64,000 nt of DNA. It comes from Polycyclovorans sp964425915 (GTDB taxonomy: Bacteria; Pseudomonadota; Gammaproteobacteria; Nevskiales; Nevskiaceae). This document shows positions 24,383-32,941 of this stretch, in pieces. The stretch spans positions 310,001-374,000 of the forward strand of contig CAYROO010000001.1 of the NCBI GenBank assembly GCA_964425915.1, in the 5' to 3' direction. Every line of letters starts with the position of its first letter. Position 1 is the stretch's first letter. Below the pieces are notes generated by a model that saw only the letters and a program-made list of their open reading frames with translations, did not search any database and was not told where the DNA came from. The position numbers and the translations under genes were made by a program.

Positions 24383-25610
24383 GCACAGGTTCACCCTCCA
24401 GCTTGGCGACCAGCACCGCGGCGACGGTGTCCCCGAAAACGTTGACCGCGGTGCGGCACATATCGAGCACCCGGTCCACCGCCAGGATCAGCCCCACCCC
24501 TTCCAGCGGCAAGCCAATGGCGGTGAGGATGACGGCGATCGCCACCAGGCTGGCGGAAGGAATGCCGGCCACACCAATTGAGGTGATCAGCGCCAGACTC
24601 ACGACGATGAACTGCGTGACCAGCGTGAGCTCCAGACCATAGGCCTGGGCGATGAACAGGGCGGCGGCACACTCATATAGCGCCGTGCCATTCATGTTGA
24701 CGGTGGCGCCCAGCGGCAATACGAAGCCGGCCACACGGGGCGACACACCCGCATGATTCTGCAGGCGGTCAAAGGAGACTGGCAGGGTGGCCGCCGAACT
24801 GCTGGTGGAGAACGCGGTCAGCAGCGCAGGCAGGACGGCCCGATAGTGCGCCCGCGGTGACAGCCCGAACGCCCGCAGCAGCAAGGGCAGCCACACCGTA
24901 ATCTGCACCACCAGCCCCAGCACCACCGCGAAGAAGAACAGCGCCAAGGGCTTGAGCGCGCCCCAACCGGTCTGCGCCACCGTTTCGGTCACCAGGGCGA
25001 ACACGCCCAGCGGCGCGGTACGCATCACCAGGCCGGTGATGGCAATCATGATTTCGTACAGGCCCTGCCAGAACTGCCGCTGCACCTGGCCCAGCCCGCC
25101 CGGCAGCCGCGCGGCAACATAGCCAAACAGGATGGAGAAGAAGATCAGGCCCAGCATCTCGGCATCCACCGCTGCCCGGAACAGGTTCTCCGGCACCATC
25201 CGTACGAAGATCTCCAACAGATCGCCGCTACCCCGGTCCTGCACGCGGTCAAGCACCACGGCGGTGTCAGCGGACAGCCCCAGACGTTCTCCCGCCGGTT
25301 CGCCGTCGATGATGCCGGGCTGCAGCAGGTTGACGATGACCAGCGCGGTCAGCACCGACACCGTGGTGGTGCCAAGGAAGTACAGGGCGGTGCGCCCGCC
25401 CAAACGGGACAGACCGTCACCGTCCCCCATGCCCAGCATGGCGCAGACCATGGCGGACACAATCAGCGGCACGATCAGCATCTTCAGGGCGTTGAGGAAG
25501 ATGGTGCCCAACAGGTCGCATAGGCGGATGAAGGCGTCGATGTCGCCGAATAGCGCGCCCGCCATCGCGGCCGCGGCCAGGGCGATGAGAATTTGCCAAT
25601 GCAGTTTCAT
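24354..25610 (-). CDS. dicarboxylate/amino acid:cation symporter (DAACS family)
   Basis: This 418-residue inner-membrane carrier belongs to the GltP/DctA/SdcS-type family that imports glutamate, aspartate or C4-dicarboxylates with H+ or Na+. Seen are LNALKMLIVPLIVSAM (about residue 40), the Ser-rich re-entrant loop STSSSAATLPVS (about 270) and the substrate/cation motif LPLGATVNMNGTALYE (about 303). TSIGVAGIPSASLVAIAV (second hairpin) follows. Length is normal. It is transcribed alone and ends inside fabI, with a 29-bp tail-to-tail overlap. Substrate choice between amino acid and dicarboxylate cannot be made from these motifs. Confidence 0.93.
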   Translation of the reverse strand: MKLHWQILIALAAAAMAGALFGDIDAFIRLCDLLGTIFLNALKMLIVPLIVSAMVCAMLGMGDGDGLSRLGGRTALYFLGTTTVSVLTALVIVNLLQPGIIDGEPAGERLGLSADTAVVLDRVQDRGSGDLLEIFVRMVPENLFRAAVDAEMLGLIFFSILFGYVAARLPGGLGQVQRQFWQGLYEIMIAITGLVMRTAPLGVFALVTETVAQTGWGALKPLALFFFAVVLGLVVQITVWLPLLLRAFGLSPRAHYRAVLPALLTAFSTSSSAATLPVSFDRLQNHAGVSPRVAGFVLPLGATVNMNGTALYECAAALFIAQAYGLELTLVTQFIVVSLALITSIGVAGIPSASLVAIAVILTAIGLPLEGVGLILAVDRVLDMCRTAVNVFGDTVAAVLVAKLEGEPVLSPLENSSP

Positions 25611-25635
25611 CTTCGAACCTTAGCAGCCCGCAACG

Positions 25636-25667
25636 AAAAAGGCCGCAGTCCTCGCGACTGCGGCCTT
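25636..25667 (-). terminator. rho-independent terminator after ppiD
   Basis: AAGGCCGCAGTC (25639-25650) and GACTGCGGCCTT (25656-25667) pair over 12 bp with a 5-base loop. On the minus strand the stem is followed by a T-run (the A residues at 25636-25640 on the plus strand). It lies 20 bp past the ppiD stop and ends that gene. Confidence 0.85.
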
Positions 25668-25686
25668 GGGTGCATCCGTGGCGACC

Positions 25687-27618
25687 TCAGTTGAAGGGGT
25701 CTGCGGCTTCACCGCTGTCGGCTTCGGGCAGACGGGTTTCAACCGGAATGATGTCGCGCAAGGCCCGCTGCAGCGCCGAGAACTCCTGGCCGGCGGTCAG
25801 CTCGGCCAGTTGCTGGCGCTGCTCGTCCAGCACCACCGGATTGGGTTCCGGTGCGTCCACAGCGGACAGTGCCACCACCGCCTGGTCGCCGTCGCGCAAG
25901 CTGGCCAGCCCCAGGCTGACCTGACCGTCGGCCGGCCGCGGCAACTGGAACAGGGTGCTCAGCACTGGCGCCGGCACGTCTTCCTGAGCGCGGCTTACCG
26001 GGCCTGTGGCACGCACGCTGAGGCCGCGTTCGGCGGCGATGTCGGCCAGCGACACTTCGCGGGACCGCGCAGCGTCGATCATGGCCTGCGCTTCTTCGCG
26101 CGCCTTGGCACGGGCGCGCTCCGCCACCAGCGCCTCACGCACCTCAGCTGTGACCTCGGTCAAGGGCTTCTGGCGCGGAGCCTCGTAGGCGGCCTTGCGG
26201 ATCACCGCGATCCGGCCGTCCGGCAGAGACAGCGGGGTGCTGTTCTCATCGTCCTGCAGCACCTCCGGCGAGAACGCCGCCGCGAGCACCTGCGGCTCGG
26301 CGCTCAACCCGTCGCCGCCGGCCCGCGTGAACCAATCGGTTTCCTGCACCGTGACCCCGAGCGCCTCGGCCACTGGGGCCAGGCTGCCGGGGTTTTCAAA
26401 TGCGATCTGCTCCAGCTGCTCCTGCTGGGCCTGGAACAACCGATCGCGTTCGCGGTTCTGGAACAACTCGATCAGCGAGGCCCGGACCTCGGGGTCATCG
26501 AGGGTACGGGTGAGCTCCGACTTCACCTCATCGGCGCGAATCAAATGGAAGCCGAATTCGGTCTCCACCGGATCGCTCACCTCGTTGGTATCCAGCGCAA
26601 ACAGCGCCTTCTCGAAGTCCTCGACCATCTGCCCGCGGCTGATCCAGCCGAGGTCGCCGCCAGCATCCCGGCTGCCAACATCGTCCGACTCGGCCTGGGC
26701 CAGTGCGGCAAATTCCGCACCCTCGTCGAGCTGCGCCTTGAGCGACTCGGCCCGTGCACGGGCACGGTCCTTGTCATCCCCGAAGTTCACCAGAATATGA
26801 CGCGCCTTGCGCTCACCGGGCGTGACGAAACGCGCCTTCTCTGCGTCGTACAGCACCTTCAGGACATCGTCTTCCGGCACCTGTCCGGCCGGCAGTGCGT
26901 CACGGTCGAGCACCACATAGGCCAGCTTGAGGCGTTCCGGTGCCCGGTAGTCGGCCTGGGTTTCGTCGTAGCGCGCGGCGATGTCGGCGTCCGCGATCTG
27001 AGCATCGACCTCCGCGCGGTAGCGCGCCGCCGGCACTTCGACGTAGGCCAGCGAGCGGCGCTGCTCGGCCAGGGCATACAGGCTGCGCACCCGCCCTTCG
27101 GTGACGAAGCCCGAAGCCAGCACGCCCTGACGCAGCTGCTCGATGGCCAGCGCGTTGCGCAACTGGGCTTCGAAGCCGTCGGGGGTGTAGCCCTGCCGGG
27201 CCAGTACTTCGCGGTAGACATCGGCCGAAAAACGGCCATCAACCTGGAAGCTGGGCACCATGCTGATGTAGTTGAAAACGGCGGCATCGGTGGCGCGCAG
27301 CCCGCGCTCGTCGGCGTACTGGCGCAGCAGCGCTTCCTGCGCCATGTCGTCGAGCACCGATGCGCGGAACTGGGCGGTGTCGAACAGATCGGCACGGAAA
27401 TTGTCGCCCAGCATGTTGCGCAGCTGCTGGTAGCGCTGCTCATAGGCGGCACGGAACTGGCCCTGGGTGATCTCGACATCGCCCACTTCGGCGACCACCG
27501 GATCCCGCGAGCCGGTGCGGAACGACTCAATACCGACGAACACGAACGGGATCGAGATCAACCCGACGATAAACCACACCACCCAGCCGGTCAGGCTGTC
27601 GCGGATCGACTGCAGCAT
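25687..27618 (-). CDS. ppiD: periplasmic folding chaperone / peptidyl-prolyl isomerase PpiD
   Basis: PpiD is an inner-membrane-anchored chaperone beside the SecYEG translocon that helps newly exported outer-membrane proteins fold. The 643-residue protein has the diagnostic N-terminal anchor (about residues 11-31, WVVWFIVGLISIPFVFVGIE). A SurA-like chaperone region and one parvulin PPIC domain (about 273-365, KARHILVNFG to GFHLIRADEV) follow, then a helical C-terminal part. Length fits E. coli PpiD (623). It is transcribed by itself, downstream of the His and Lys tRNA genes but separated from them by a terminator. Confidence 0.95.
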   Translation of the reverse strand: MLQSIRDSLTGWVVWFIVGLISIPFVFVGIESFRTGSRDPVVAEVGDVEITQGQFRAAYEQRYQQLRNMLGDNFRADLFDTAQFRASVLDDMAQEALLRQYADERGLRATDAAVFNYISMVPSFQVDGRFSADVYREVLARQGYTPDGFEAQLRNALAIEQLRQGVLASGFVTEGRVRSLYALAEQRRSLAYVEVPAARYRAEVDAQIADADIAARYDETQADYRAPERLKLAYVVLDRDALPAGQVPEDDVLKVLYDAEKARFVTPGERKARHILVNFGDDKDRARARAESLKAQLDEGAEFAALAQAESDDVGSRDAGGDLGWISRGQMVEDFEKALFALDTNEVSDPVETEFGFHLIRADEVKSELTRTLDDPEVRASLIELFQNRERDRLFQAQQEQLEQIAFENPGSLAPVAEALGVTVQETDWFTRAGGDGLSAEPQVLAAAFSPEVLQDDENSTPLSLPDGRIAVIRKAAYEAPRQKPLTEVTAEVREALVAERARAKAREEAQAMIDAARSREVSLADIAAERGLSVRATGPVSRAQEDVPAPVLSTLFQLPRPADGQVSLGLASLRDGDQAVVALSAVDAPEPNPVVLDEQRQQLAELTAGQEFSALQRALRDIIPVETRLPEADSGEAADPFN

Positions 27619-27683
27619 GTGTTGCCCCTCTCGTTATCCTTTACGGCGGGATGCGACTGTAACGTTTCACGATAGCCGATACG

Positions 27684-27705
27684 AAAAGCCCGGCATAAGC
27701 CGGGC
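27684..27705 (-). terminator. rho-independent terminator of the tRNA-His/tRNA-Lys unit
   Basis: GCCCGGC (27688-27694) pairs with GCCGGGC (27699-27705) around an ATAA loop. Read on the minus strand it is followed by TTTT, 12 bp after the tRNA-Lys CCA end. It separates tRNA transcription from ppiD. Confidence 0.8.
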
Positions 27706-27717
27706 GGACGTATCGAG

Positions 27718-27792
27718 TGGTGGGCTGCCAGGGACTCGAACCCCGAACCTACTGATTAAGAGTCAGCTGCTCTACCATTGAGCTAGCAGCCC
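27718..27792 (-). tRNA. tRNA-Lys (anticodon CTT)
   Basis: Read on the minus strand, the 7-bp acceptor GGGCTGC/GCAGCCC, the anticodon stem-loop GCTGA-CTCTTAA-TCAGT and the T-loop TTCGAGT fold as a complete tRNA. The anticodon is CTT, and CCA is encoded at the 3' end. It lies 18 bp downstream of tRNA-His, and both share a promoter and terminator. Confidence 0.95.
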
Positions 27793-27810
27793 GAAAGATA
27801 CTGGCGTAAC

Positions 27811-27887
27811 TGGGGTGACCGACGGGGCTCGAACCCGCGACAACCAGAATCACAATCTGGGACTCTACCAACTGAGCTACGGCCACC
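27811..27887 (-). tRNA. tRNA-His (anticodon GTG)
   Basis: On the minus strand the acceptor GTGGCCG/CGGTCAC, the anticodon loop TTGTGAT (anticodon GTG) and the T-arm GCGGG-TTCGAGC-CCCGT are complete. The extra G at position -1 (27887) pairs with discriminator C (27814), the hallmark of tRNA-His. CCA is encoded. First gene of the two-tRNA unit. Confidence 0.96.
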
Positions 27888-27900
27888 ATCAAGGGCGCGG

Positions 27901-27928
27901 AGTGTAGCAAAACTTCTCGGGGGTCAAA
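27901..27928 (-). promoter_or_regulatory. promoter of the tRNA-His/tRNA-Lys unit
   Basis: On the minus strand TTTGAC (27928-27923) and TACACT (27906-27901) are spaced 16 bp apart, 13 bp before the tRNA-His 5' end. This is a sigma-70-like promoter at the expected distance. The sequence between -10 and the tRNA is GC-rich, as in stringently controlled tRNA promoters. Confidence 0.6.
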
Positions 27929-28000
27929 AGCCCGATTTCGGCCTGACACGCCCCTGTCATGGGGCCTTCGTACGGTATCGGGCTTTTCCGGGGAAGTCCC

Positions 28001-29431
28001 ATGACGCCTGACGCACACCAGCGCCGCCGCCTGCTGCAGGGCGGCCTCTATGCCAGCGGCCTGTGGCTGGCAGGCTGCGGCAACAGCACCGCTCCCCTCA
28101 GTGCGCCGGCACCCGGTGCGCCGGTGGCACGCAGCCCGGCAACACCGCGCGGCGTGCACCTGTCCTGGCGCGAGGACCCGCAGAGCAGCCGCACCGTGAC
28201 CTGGTTTACCGATGATCCGGCGACACCGGCCCAGCGCCTGGCCTTCGGGCCGGTGACGCCGGACATGACCGATGCCGCGATCGAAACCGCCCCGTTTCCC
28301 GAGACGATCACCGCGGACAGCTCGGAAACGCCCTTCGTCGCCGCCTTCACCCACCAGGCCACCGCCCGTGGCCTGCCGACCGATCTGCCCATGCGCTATC
28401 GGGTCGGGTCGGATGCCGGCTGGTCGCCGGTGCGGGTGGTGCCACCCACGCCCGGGGGTGACCAGTTCCGGTTCGTCCACTTCGGCGATCACGGCCGCAC
28501 CCAGGACTCGCGCAATGTGGCGCGTGCCATCCGCGCCAAGGCCCCGGATTTCGCCCTGTTGGCCGGCGACCTGTCCTATGCGTCGGGTTCCTCCAGCCTG
28601 GGGCCCCAGGAGGTGTGGGACGACTGGTTCGATCTGGTGGAGTCCGAGCTGGGCGCCGAAACCATCCTGATGACGGCCGCTGGCAACCACGAGAACGAAG
28701 GCAACAATGGGGTGGCCTATCGCAATCGCCTGGCGATGCCCACCAGCGCGGTAAGCCCGGACGGGACCTTTTATACGTTCCAGTTGGGGCGGGTGCAGTT
28801 CATCATCTCCACCGGCGGCGCGTTCGCCACCGACGGCACCCTGGCCACCGAGATCCTGTTTCTGGAAACCCAGTTGGCCCGCGCTGCATTGCGGCGTGCG
28901 GCGGGTGAAATTGATTTCATCGTGGTCAGCCAGCATTTCACCATCTGGACCGATCAGGAAGGCCGCGGCCCGGCCAATCTGACCCTGGTGGCGCTGCAGG
29001 AGAACATTTTCGTCCGCTACGGCGTCGACCTGCTGGCGGTGGGGCACGACCACATCTATCAGCGCAGCCATCCCATGAGTTTCGGCCTACGAAACCCGTT
29101 GGGCTACGTTCAGGTGACCAGCGGTTGCGGCGGCGTGGGCATCCGCGGCTTCGAGCCGCGCATTCAGAGCTGGTCGGCTAAAGAACTGGCCGCACCGCTG
29201 TTCGTGGAGTATCAGGTCAGCCGGGGTCGCATCGATGCGCTCACCCACGAGGTCGACAGCCTCAGCGGCGAGACCCGGGTGGTCGATCGTTTCACCCTGC
29301 AGCGGCGCGCAATGGGCGCCAGCCAGCAGGCCGTGCAGCCGGTGCGGGAACTGGCCAGCCTGCATCCCGATTACGATCGTCTGGCGCGACGCACCTTGTT
29401 CCGTAACCGGCTACTGCTCGCCAATTGCTGA
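28001..29431 (+). CDS. Tat-exported purple acid phosphatase-like metallophosphoesterase lipoprotein
   Basis: This 476-residue protein starts with a twin-arginine-type signal (RRRLLQGGLYASGLWLAGC) that ends in a lipobox (LAGC, Cys about 26). It is therefore probably exported folded and lipid-anchored. An FN3-like N-terminal domain typical of purple acid phosphatases (about residues 45-155) precedes the calcineurin-like domain. That domain shows FGDHGRTQ, AGDLSYASG, AGNHENEGN, VSQHF and GHDHIYQRSHP, which supply the dinuclear metal ligands. It should hydrolyse phosphate esters outside the cytoplasm. The start at 28001 follows GGGGAAG. It stands alone between the tRNA promoter and the thioesterase, with no phosphate regulon box recognised. 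Confidence 0.88.
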   Translation: MTPDAHQRRRLLQGGLYASGLWLAGCGNSTAPLSAPAPGAPVARSPATPRGVHLSWREDPQSSRTVTWFTDDPATPAQRLAFGPVTPDMTDAAIETAPFPETITADSSETPFVAAFTHQATARGLPTDLPMRYRVGSDAGWSPVRVVPPTPGGDQFRFVHFGDHGRTQDSRNVARAIRAKAPDFALLAGDLSYASGSSSLGPQEVWDDWFDLVESELGAETILMTAAGNHENEGNNGVAYRNRLAMPTSAVSPDGTFYTFQLGRVQFIISTGGAFATDGTLATEILFLETQLARAALRRAAGEIDFIVVSQHFTIWTDQEGRGPANLTLVALQENIFVRYGVDLLAVGHDHIYQRSHPMSFGLRNPLGYVQVTSGCGGVGIRGFEPRIQSWSAKELAAPLFVEYQVSRGRIDALTHEVDSLSGETRVVDRFTLQRRAMGASQQAVQPVRELASLHPDYDRLARRTLFRNRLLLANC

Positions 29432-29434
29432 GCC

Positions 29435-29827
29435 TCAGTCGCGCGCCACCACCGCCACCGTGCAGCGCGAGCTGCACACCGCCTTGCCGGCTTCGTCGAC
29501 GATGTCGATCTGCCACACCTGGGTGCGGCGGCCGATGTGAACCGGTAGCGCAGTGGCGGTCACCACCCCGTCGCGCTTGCCGCGCAGATGGTTGGCGTTG
29601 ATCTCCAGCCCTACCGCCATCTCCTTGCTCTGGTCGATGTTCATCCAGGCGGCGGTGGAGGCCACCGTCTCGGCCAGCGCCACCGAGGCGCCGCCGTGCA
29701 GCAGGCCATAAGGCTGATGGGTGGCGGCATGGACCGGCATGGTCGCCACCACCCGCTCACGGGTGCATTCGGTGATCTTGATACCAAGGGCACCGAGCAG
29801 GGTCTGTTCGTCGGGCAAGGGGTACAT
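29435..29827 (-). CDS. hotdog-fold acyl-CoA thioesterase (PaaI/MenI-like)
   Basis: This 130-residue single hotdog protein hydrolyses acyl- or aroyl-CoA thioesters. It has YGLLHGGASVALAETVAS (about residues 39-56), with the catalytic Glu and HGG signature of the PaaI/YdiI/EntH group, and ends in beta strands (QVWQIDIVDEAGKAVCSSR). YdiI-type members act on 1,4-dihydroxy-2-naphthoyl-CoA, but no menaquinone genes are near, so the substrate is open. GGGAG precedes the ATG. It follows dcd with a 12-bp gap and is probably co-transcribed. Confidence 0.88.
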   Translation of the reverse strand: MYPLPDEQTLLGALGIKITECTRERVVATMPVHAATHQPYGLLHGGASVALAETVASTAAWMNIDQSKEMAVGLEINANHLRGKRDGVVTATALPVHIGRRTQVWQIDIVDEAGKAVCSSRCTVAVVARD

Positions 29828-29839
29828 GGGCGCTCCCGG

Positions 29840-30403
29840 TCAGGTACGCGGTAGGGTGACGCCACGCTGGCCCTGATACTTGCCGCCGCGGTCGCCATAG
29901 CTGGTCTCGCAGATCTCGTCGCTCTCGAAGAAGAGCATCTGCGCCACGCCCTCATTGGCGTAAATCTTGGCGGGCAGCGGCGTGGTGTTGGAAAACTCCA
30001 AGGTCACGTGGCCCTCCCATTCCGGCTCCAGCGGCGTCACGTTGACGATGATGCCGCAGCGCGCGTAGGTGCTCTTGCCCAGGCACACCACCAGGGTGGA
30101 ACGCGGGATCCGGAAGTACTCCACCGTGCTCGCCAGTGCAAAGGAGTTCGGTGGGATGATGCAGCAATCGCCCTTGAAGTCGACAAAGCCGCGGGCGTCG
30201 AAGTTCTTGGGATCGACGATGGTGCTATTGATGTTGGTGAAGATCTTGAACTCGTCAGCACAGCGCACGTCATAGCCATAGCTGGAAACGCCGTAGCTGA
30301 TCACCCGCTGACCCTCGACGTGGCGGACCTGCTGCGGCTCGAACGGATCGATCATGCCCTCACGGGCCATGCGGGTGATCCAACGGTCGGACTTGATGCT
30401 CAT
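29840..30403 (-). CDS. dcd: dCTP deaminase
   Basis: Dcd deaminates dCTP to dUTP, the main source of dUMP for thymidylate synthesis in many proteobacteria. The 187-residue protein matches the family from end to end: SSYGYDVRCADEFKIF (about residues 40-55), CLGKSTYARCGI (about 108) and EWEGHVTLEFSNTTPLPAKI (about 130-149), which holds the catalytic Glu and the substrate-binding loop. The C-terminal GGKYQGQRGVTLPRT forms the lid that closes over the nucleotide. It lies downstream of apbC on the same strand with a 98-bp gap. Confidence 0.97.
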   Translation of the reverse strand: MSIKSDRWITRMAREGMIDPFEPQQVRHVEGQRVISYGVSSYGYDVRCADEFKIFTNINSTIVDPKNFDARGFVDFKGDCCIIPPNSFALASTVEYFRIPRSTLVVCLGKSTYARCGIIVNVTPLEPEWEGHVTLEFSNTTPLPAKIYANEGVAQMLFFESDEICETSYGDRGGKYQGQRGVTLPRT

Positions 30404-30501
30404 CGGGGGGGTTCCGGGTGGCGTGGGGCGCGGACAGCGCGCGCGAACGGCGGGATTATCGGTGCTTGCGGGCCAGGTTGCAGCGATAGGCCGAGATGCG
30501 C

Positions 30502-31332
30502 TCAGTCATCGCTGATCTCGACCTCGGGAAAGGTGCCGCCCGGTGGTGAAGCCAAGCCTTCCAGCACCGCGCGCGCCACCGCCCGGTACTGCGCGGCGAG
30601 TGGGCCGTCTGGCGCGGCAGCCACGGTGGGGCAGCCGCCATCGGCCTGTTCGCGAATCCGCAGGTCCAGCGGCAGCGACCCCAGCACACGCAGCCCGTGC
30701 TCGACCGCCATACGGGCGCCGCCGCCGTGCCCGAAGATGGCTTCCTCGTGGCCGCACCGGCTACAGACGTGGGTGCTCATGTTCTCCACCACCCCCAGCA
30801 TCGGTACCTTGACCTTCTCGAACATACGCAGGGCCTTGCGCGCATCCAGCAGCGCGATGTCCTGGGGCGTGGTGACAATGACCGCGCCGGATACCGGGAT
30901 GCGCTGCGACAGGGTCAGTTGCACGTCACCGGTGCCGGGCGGCAGGTCGACCACCAGGATGTCCAGATCATCCCAGCGGGTTTCGTTAATCAGCTGTTGC
31001 AAGGCCTGCGACACCATCGGGCCGCGCCAGATCATGGGCTGCTCCTCGTCGATGAGATAGCCGATGCTCATGGTCTGCAGCCCGTGCGCCATCACTGGCA
31101 GCATCGTCTTGCCGTCGGGCGAGTCCGGGCGTGCCGACGATACCCCCAGCATCCGCGGCTGACTGGGGCCATAAATGTCGGCATCCAGAACCCCCACCCG
31201 CCGCCCTTCAGCCTGCAGAGCCAGCGCCAGATTGGCCGCTACCGTCGACTTCCCCACGCCGCCCTTGCCACTGGCAACGGCGACGATCTGACGAATACCG
31301 GGCAGTGCGAAAGCGGTGGTAGCGGCGGACAT
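30502..31332 (-). CDS. apbC: Mrp/ApbC-type iron-sulfur cluster carrier ATPase
   Basis: This 276-residue P-loop ATPase binds and delivers Fe-S clusters. The deviant Walker A is GKGGVGKST (about residues 22-30), the Walker B region is ILVVDLPPGTGDVQ, and the cluster-binding CxxC is CSRCGH (about 191). Start 31332 is chosen because the family begins just before the Walker motif. This is the short form lacking the N-terminal MIP18/DUF59 domain found in E. coli Mrp (369 residues). A functional link with the Fe-S-rich Rnf proteins and Nth in this window is possible but not shown. It is divergent from sbcB. Confidence 0.93.
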   Translation of the reverse strand: MSAATTAFALPGIRQIVAVASGKGGVGKSTVAANLALALQAEGRRVGVLDADIYGPSQPRMLGVSSARPDSPDGKTMLPVMAHGLQTMSIGYLIDEEQPMIWRGPMVSQALQQLINETRWDDLDILVVDLPPGTGDVQLTLSQRIPVSGAVIVTTPQDIALLDARKALRMFEKVKVPMLGVVENMSTHVCSRCGHEEAIFGHGGGARMAVEHGLRVLGSLPLDLRIREQADGGCPTVAAAPDGPLAAQYRAVARAVLEGLASPPGGTFPEVEISDD

Positions 31333-31429
31333 AGCGAACAGAGGGTGCAAGCGAGCCGGTATTGTGCGGCAATCCGGGCGCCGGGCTCGATGCCGTATCC
31401 TCGATGCCTCGACCAACCTTTGGCGAAGC

Positions 31430-32881
31430 ATGACGCTCAAGCGCTTTCTCTGGCACGACTACGAGACCTTTGGCGCCGATCCCGCGCGCGACCGTCCGGC
31501 CCAGTTCGCCGGTCTCTACACCGATGCCGACCTCCAGCCGGTGGGCGAACCGCTGATGTTTTATTGCCGCCCGGTGGCCGATGTGCTGCCGCATCCGGAC
31601 GCGGTGGCCATCACCGGCATCACCCCACAGATCGCCGAGCGCGACGGCCTCGACGAACCCGACTTCGCGCAGCGGATTTTCGAAGCCTTCAGCCGTCCAG
31701 GGACCTGCGGTGTCGGCTACAACTCAATCCGCTTCGATGACGAGGTGACCCGCCACCTGTTCTACCGCAATTTTTTCGACCCCTACCTGCGCGAGTGGTC
31801 GGGCGGTAACAGCCGCTGGGACCTGATCGATGTGGTCCGTCTGTGGCACGCGCTGCGCCCGGACGGCCTCGAATGGCCGGTCGGCGAACACGGCGCCACC
31901 AGCTTCAAGCTGGAACACCTGAGCGCCGCCAACGGCCTCGCGCACAGCCGCGCCCACGACGCGCTGTCCGACGTCGAAGCCACCCTGGCACTGGCGCAAC
32001 GACTCAAGCAGACACAGCCACGACTGTTTGAGCACAGCCTGCAGCTGCGCGACAAGAAGGTCGCCGCCAGTCTGTTGGCGAGCAGCAGCCGCACCCCCGT
32101 GCTGCACGTGTCGTCGCGGATTCCGGCGGCGCTGGGCTGCCTGACTGCGGTGGTGGCGGTGGCTCCGCACCCGCGCAACCGCAACTGCGTGATTTGCTTC
32201 GACCTGCGACAGGACCCCGAGGACCTGCTGACCCTGGACGTGGAGGCCCTGCACGACCGGTTGTTCACGCCCCGTGAAGATTTGCCGGAGGGCATCGAGC
32301 GGCTGGCGCTGAAGGGGATCCACCTCAACAAGTCTCCGATGCTGGCGCCGCTCAATACCCTGCAGCCAGAGCAGGCCCGTCGCTGGCAGATCGACCTCGA
32401 CCGCATGGCCGCGCACCACGCGGTCATCACTGCGGCCGGCACCGCGCTGGTGGAGAAAGTCCAGGCCCTGTATGCCGATCAGGACTTTGCCGCAGAAGAC
32501 CCCGAGGTGGCGCTATACGGCAGCTTTGTTCCCGACGCTGATCGCGCCCGCTGCGAGCAGGTGCGCGCCGACGGTCCCGCCGCGGCGGCCCGCCATGACG
32601 GCAGCTTCGAAGACCCGCGCCTCAACGAGCTGGTGTTTCGTTGGCGCGCCCGCCATGCGCCGCAGACGCTGACCGACGGCGAACGCGAGGCCTGGCGCGA
32701 ATTTCTGCAGCGCAAGCTGGGGCTGGATACCGGCCTGGCCAGTCTCACCCTGCCCGCCTACCGCGCGCGGGTGGCCGCACTGATCCAGCAGGAAGCCGAT
32801 CCGGGCCGCCTGCGCCAGTGGCTGGATCTGCAGAACTGGCCCCGTGACAGTGGCCTGCTGGAGTGGGTCAGCGACGTCTGA
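31430..32881 (+). CDS. sbcB: exodeoxyribonuclease I
   Basis: ExoI degrades single-stranded DNA 3' to 5' and acts in mismatch repair and recombination. The 483-residue protein (E. coli 475) begins MTLKRFLWHDYETFGADP, which contains the first DEDD metal ligands in DYETFG. GYNSIRFDDE (about residue 99) and AHDALSDVEATLALA (about 174) supply the other catalytic residues. The SH3-like and helical C-terminal domains are present to the end. The start at 31430 is at the exonuclease domain; in-frame sequence upstream runs into the divergent apbC gene. Metal ligands are intact. Confidence 0.95.
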   Translation: MTLKRFLWHDYETFGADPARDRPAQFAGLYTDADLQPVGEPLMFYCRPVADVLPHPDAVAITGITPQIAERDGLDEPDFAQRIFEAFSRPGTCGVGYNSIRFDDEVTRHLFYRNFFDPYLREWSGGNSRWDLIDVVRLWHALRPDGLEWPVGEHGATSFKLEHLSAANGLAHSRAHDALSDVEATLALAQRLKQTQPRLFEHSLQLRDKKVAASLLASSSRTPVLHVSSRIPAALGCLTAVVAVAPHPRNRNCVICFDLRQDPEDLLTLDVEALHDRLFTPREDLPEGIERLALKGIHLNKSPMLAPLNTLQPEQARRWQIDLDRMAAHHAVITAAGTALVEKVQALYADQDFAAEDPEVALYGSFVPDADRARCEQVRADGPAAAARHDGSFEDPRLNELVFRWRARHAPQTLTDGEREAWREFLQRKLGLDTGLASLTLPAYRARVAALIQQEADPGRLRQWLDLQNWPRDSGLLEWVSDV

Positions 32882-32941
32882 AAAAAGCACGGTGGCATAA
32901 TGGGTGGTTCTCCGCCCGCCCGTGTCTTCTGCAGGTTCTCC

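Noticed and set aside
25666..27675. Very long plus-strand open frame opposite ppiD (669 codons)
   Set aside because: High-GC coding DNA often leaves long open frames on the opposite strand. The translation lacks any domain, whereas the minus strand is clearly PpiD.
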